Assembly (NCBI GenBank): GCA_034770075.1
Contig: CM068385.1
Span: forward strand, 51,344,746-51,408,745
DNA from: Aralia elata
Lineage: Eukaryota; Streptophyta; Magnoliopsida; Apiales; Araliaceae
Length of the DNA stretch: 64,000 bases
Direction: 5' to 3'
In this document: piece after piece, positions 60,453 to 64,000 of the stretch
How positions within the stretch are numbered: position 1 is the first letter of the stretch
Layout: the number at the start of each line of letters is the position of its first letter
Position numbers and translations under genes: made by a program
Notes under the pieces: generated by a model
Seen by the model: the letters and a program-made list of their open reading frames with translations, nothing else
The model's database searches: none
What the model was told of the DNA's origin: nothing

Positions 60453-62271
60453 TGTTAGGTTTGTATATAACGCGAGCATGCAATCAAATTACATAAATAG
60501 AGCGGAAGCGCGATAAAAAGGATTTTAAAATTTTTATACAAACCATTACCATGATCGATCAATGTGCTCAATTAACGATATAAACGAAAGAGAAAGAGAA
60601 TAAGAATTATACCCTCGTAGAACAAATCTTCCTCGGGTACAAGTTCAACTCCTAGTCCTTCGTGTTCTCCTCGAATGCTACGGTGTGATTCCTTCCTTTG
60701 ATCAACGTTAGCCACCCAAATGTTTGGCCTCTAGAGGTGATCCACCAAGGAAGAACAAGTATTCAAGAAGTTGGGTATTTGGCAAAACCCTAGTTTCTAT
60801 CTCTATAGAAATTGTAAGTACTCTCCACAATCTAATGCAAGAGTGTGTAACCCCAATCTATGATAAGACTCCTCTTATTTATAGATGTAGGAATAACCCT
60901 TCCCTAAACTATTTAGGATTAGGGTTTCTATTATAATTAAACTCCTTTAATTAATTATGCTCCTAATCCAATTAGGATTCATGGGAGAGTACTTCTATTA
61001 ATTAATTCTCAATCCCTATTAGGAATTAAATAATAGTACTAGTAATAAAAATAATAAGACGCCTCTTATTAATTTATATTTAATATTTCCAAAATATTAA
61101 ATAATAAATATTAAGCTATTTAATTTATTCTATCTACATAGATTAAATTAAATACACTTAACTTATTATTACAATTATGTCATTTACTTCTTAAATAAAT
61201 ATTTTTCTTTTGCGGTGTGACCCTTTAGGTTCTCCATATTAAACCGGTTGTGAATAAATCAATTAGAACAATTCTAATCTTATTTAAATAAATAAATTAA
61301 ACAATTTAATTCATTTAAATAAATAATATTTATTCTACAATAAGGGTAAGCCCCTTAGCGATCAACGACTTTCCAGATAATATAGATTTCAACATTAATC
61401 ACAAAAGAACCTTTGAGTAAATAGTTACCGTACAATTCAATCCTTCTACCATACAATGTCCCAATTAAATATAAGACATGGATTTACTGTCAAGTCTTAT
61501 TTTATTTAATTATATGTATTTCGATTCCCAAATGCACAACTCTGATTAATGCAAATTAGAACCTCCTTTCTAATTTCATTCTGCCTTGGCCAAGGACTAC
61601 TGAGTTGTCATTTATCGAATCACATAGGACATTCACATCTTTTACTAGACGTGGTAGATTCTTTGTTGATCATTCACCTATCTCCATGTACAACTTATTA
61701 TACCCAATCATACCCTTTGATATACCCTAAAGGTCTTAAGGGACATGTCAAAGTATAACTCATCATACACAAGATACTATGATAATCTCAAGTCCAAGGA
61801 TCACTTGTACTACTATCACTAGAGGAATTCCTATTGACAGGCGAGTAAAACTCCATTAGGTATTCCTTAGCGAGCCACGTTCAGTGAACTTATTCTCTAA
61901 TAAGCACCTACATACTTGCTTTAGTGTCTCCACACAAATGATTATGAGATCAATCATCCTCTTCCTAAGAGCAAGCAACGTATGTACTAATCTATCCGGA
62001 TTCACTAATCCCCAATTTAGTAATCCAACGATTAGGAACAATTTTAGTTTGTGAGCTATCTTGAATTTAGATCTCATTAGCATGATCACCATCATGATTC
62101 TAAAAACATTGCTCAAAACTATGGGTCTATCACATTTAATATAACAGCACTATGTAGATAATGTAAAATGCCTTTTAAGAAAATCAATTCTTTTATTAAT
62201 AAATGAATAAGATTACAAAGTATATGCTACATCATATCAAATATGATTGTCTTGTGTGCATACTACTATCA
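60453..62271 (-). repeat. Copia D 5' LTR
   Basis: 1819 bp, TGTTAGG...CTACTATCA on the plus strand; TATA box at 60876-60883 (minus). Confidence 0.93.
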
Positions 62272-63551
62272 CAAAAGGTATGATTGGGTATAATAAGTTG
62301 CACATGGAGATAGGTGAATGGTCAACAAAAAATCTACCACTTCTAGTAAAAGGAGAGAATGTCCTATGTGATTCGATAAATGACGACTCAGAAGTCTTTG
62401 GCCAAAGCAGAATGAAATTAAAAAGGAGTTTCTAATTTGCATTAATCAGAGTTGTGCATTTGAGAATCGAAATACATATAATTAAATAAAATAAGACTTG
62501 ACAGTAATTTCATGTCTTATATTTAATTGGGACGTTTTATGGTAGAAGGATTGAATTGTACGGTAACTATTCACTGAAAGGTTCTTTTGTGATTAATGTT
62601 GAAATCTATATTATATGGAAAGTCGTTGATCGCTAAGGGGGCTTACCTTTATTATAGAATAAATATTATTTATTTAAATTAATTAAATAGTTTAATTTAT
62701 TTATTTAAATAAGATTAGAATTGTTCTAATTGATTTATTCACAACCGGTTTAATATGGAGAACCTAAAGGGTCACACCGCAAAAGAAAAATATTTATTTA
62801 AGAAGTAAATGGCATAATCGTAATAATAAGTTAAGTGTATTTAATTTAATCTATGGAGATAGAATAAATTAAATAGCTTAATATTTATTATTTAATATTT
62901 TTGAAATATTAAATATAAATTAATAAGAGGAGTCTTATTATTATTATTACTATTATTATTATTTAATTCCTAAAAGGGTTTGGGAATTAATTAATAAAGG
63001 TACTCTCATAAATTATTAATTGGATTAGGAGTTTAATTAATTAAAGAAGTTTAATTAAAATAAAAACTCTAGTCCTAAATAGTTTAGGAGGGTTCCCTAT
63101 ATCTATAAATAAGATGAGTCTTATCATGATTTAGGGTTAGACAGTTACACACTCTTCCATAAGAATTGGAGAGAGAGTGAGAGTACCTGCAATTTATATA
63201 GAGATAGAAACTAGGGTTTTGCCAACACTCATCTTCTTGAATAACTATTATTCCTTGGTGGATCACCTCTAAAGGCCAAACACTTGGGTGGCTAACGTTG
63301 ATCAAAGGAAGGAATTTAATCGGTGGAATTCAAGGAGAACGCAAAGGAATTGGAGGTGAACTTGTACCTGAGGAAGCTTTGATTCACGAGGGTATAATTC
63401 TATATCTCTATCTCTTTCGTTTAATTGATAATTGATCACAAGGATGATCATGGTGATGGTTTGTATGAAAAATTTTAAAAATCCGTTTTATTGCGCTTCC
63501 GCACTATTTATGTAATTTGATTGCATGTTCGCGCTATATACAAACCTAACA
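62272..63551 (+). repeat. Copia A 3' LTR, second part
   Basis: This continues the LTR interrupted at 53028; the total without the duplication is about 1810 bp, matching the 1816-bp 5' LTR. It ends CAAACCTAACA, followed by GGTAG. Confidence 0.93.
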
Positions 63552-63556
63552 GGTAG

Positions 63557-63595
63557 CGCTACTTAAGAAATTTCAAAAAACGGCTCCAAAAAACT
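63557..63595. other. Right side of the copia A target
   Basis: CGCTAC continues the target; joined to the left side it gives the palindrome GTAGCGCTAC. On the minus strand TTTTTTGGAGCCGTTTTTTG looks like a decayed Athila primer site (TGGCGCCGTTGCC...). Confidence 0.6.
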
Positions 63596-63912
63596 TGTTT
63601 ACCTAATTTATTATTAGTAAATACACGCAAGTATACGTTATCGAATAACAATAAAGTGGCAAGAAGAGTATCGTTCCCACAAAGAATTATATCTAATATT
63701 TTCTAAACATCAATTTCATATCAAAACAATTTAATTTAAACAAATAGAAGTTTAATACATAACATATAAATTAAACTTTTCCAAATATTAATTAACATCC
63801 ATGAAAAATTCAAGTAAGAAAAAGTTAGAGAAGAAAAACTTTTGTGAAGACATCTTCCATCTCCAAGCATACTTCAATAACTTGCCTCCATTAGTGTTAA
63901 AAGAGTTTTGCT
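63596..63912 (-). repeat. Athila-like LTR 3' half, inverted
   Basis: The reverse complement matches 27380-27707, including TATACTTGCGTGTATTT, GGAACGATACTCT and ATTGAAGTATGCTT. It faces the opposite way to the copy on the left of the copia nest. It stops at GTTAAAAGAGTTTTGC. Confidence 0.8.
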
Positions 63913-64000
63913 TCTCTAACTATTTCTTACTGAGCTCGTGGCCAGCGCCTAGGCGCTCGGCCTGAGTCTCCCAACCCGTTTTGCTTCCCGGAATGCTCTG
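63913..64000. other. Unassigned end with GC-rich palindromic word
   Basis: TTCTCTAACTATTTCTTACT is a plus-oriented copy of LTR sequence also at 27468-27490, abutting the inverted copy. AGCGCCTAGGCGCT at about 63944-63958 is another self-complementary GC word. Nothing else is recognised before the window ends. Confidence 0.5.

Larger units (their letters stand above)
53029..62271 (-). mobile_element. Copia element D, nearly intact, minus strand
   Basis: It is flanked by CAAAG (53024-53028) and CAAAA (62272-62276), a target duplication with one later change. The LTRs are 1821 and 1819 bp. It lies in the 3' LTR of A. The LTR starts TGATAGTAG on the minus strand in both copies, a subfamily mark. 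It is the least damaged of the four copies. Confidence 0.95.
27775..63551 (+). mobile_element. Copia element A, host of three same-family insertions
   Basis: Both ends carry the family LTR (TGAAAGTAG...CTAACA) and are flanked by GGTAG at 27770-27774 and 63552-63556. Its own sequence is 27775-31302, 40587-43297, 51934-53028 and 62272-63551, counting one copy of each target duplication. Removing B, C and D restores a normal copia order: LTR, tRNA-Met site, leader, gag, protease, integrase, RT, RNase H, purine tract, LTR. Coding parts are riddled with stops and indels. Confidence 0.93.

Overview
The window looks like repeat-rich heterochromatin from a large flowering-plant nuclear genome. I found no convincing host gene, tRNA or rRNA gene, or CRISPR array. 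Almost every base belongs to LTR retrotransposons inserted into one another. The plant assignment rests on the retroelement lineages: a Tat/Ogre-type Ty3/gypsy element with a tRNA-Arg primer site, Tekay/Del-like chromoviruses with a chromodomain and tRNA-Met primer site, an Athila-like element, and Ty1/copia elements with a tRNA-Met primer site. The species cannot be told from the sequence.

Layout, left to right. (1) 1-10111: a Tat/Ogre-like element whose 5' LTR is cut by the window start. It has a tRNA-Arg primer site and one open gag, no recognisable protease, RT, RNase H or integrase, a set of short tandem arrays, and a complete 2083-bp 3' LTR. It resembles the gag-only 'TR-GAG' elements. 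(2) It sits inside the integrase/chromodomain gene of a chromovirus (10112-13859). That chromovirus in turn sits in the pol 3' end of a decayed copia element (13860-14451). (3) 14452-22441: two more chromoviruses, one inserted into the first ORF of the other. (4) 22442-27707: a patchwork of an inverted gag fragment, two chromovirus LTRs of one family (one inserted in the other), a clean 1556-bp solo LTR with the duplication AGTAT, and an Athila-like 3' end. (5) 27775-63551: a 35.8-kb same-family copia nest. Host copy A (+) carries copy B (-) in gag, copy C (+) in RT and copy D (-) in its 3' LTR. All four insertions can be delimited by 5-bp target duplications: GGTAG, GCAAG, TATAC and CAAAG/CAAAA. 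(6) 63552-64000: the other side of the Athila-like target, with its LTR inverted.

None of the elements has an intact gag-pol. D is closest: one 1-bp deletion and two stop codons in about 1300 codons. C has a 2-bp deletion and three stops, and its 5' LTR has lost the TATA box. B and A are badly broken. Most readable nonsense codons are C-to-T type, as expected for methylated, silenced DNA.

The most unusual signal is a recurring architecture. AT-rich LTRs or leaders of unrelated lineages each carry a GC-rich cassette in which one short, usually self-complementary word is repeated 3 to 6 times between spacers. The word differs from element to element. Within the copia family all four words differ together (CGGCCG centre in B and D, CAGCTG centre in C) although the spacers stay alignable. 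A second dispersed leader motif shows the same pattern in D.
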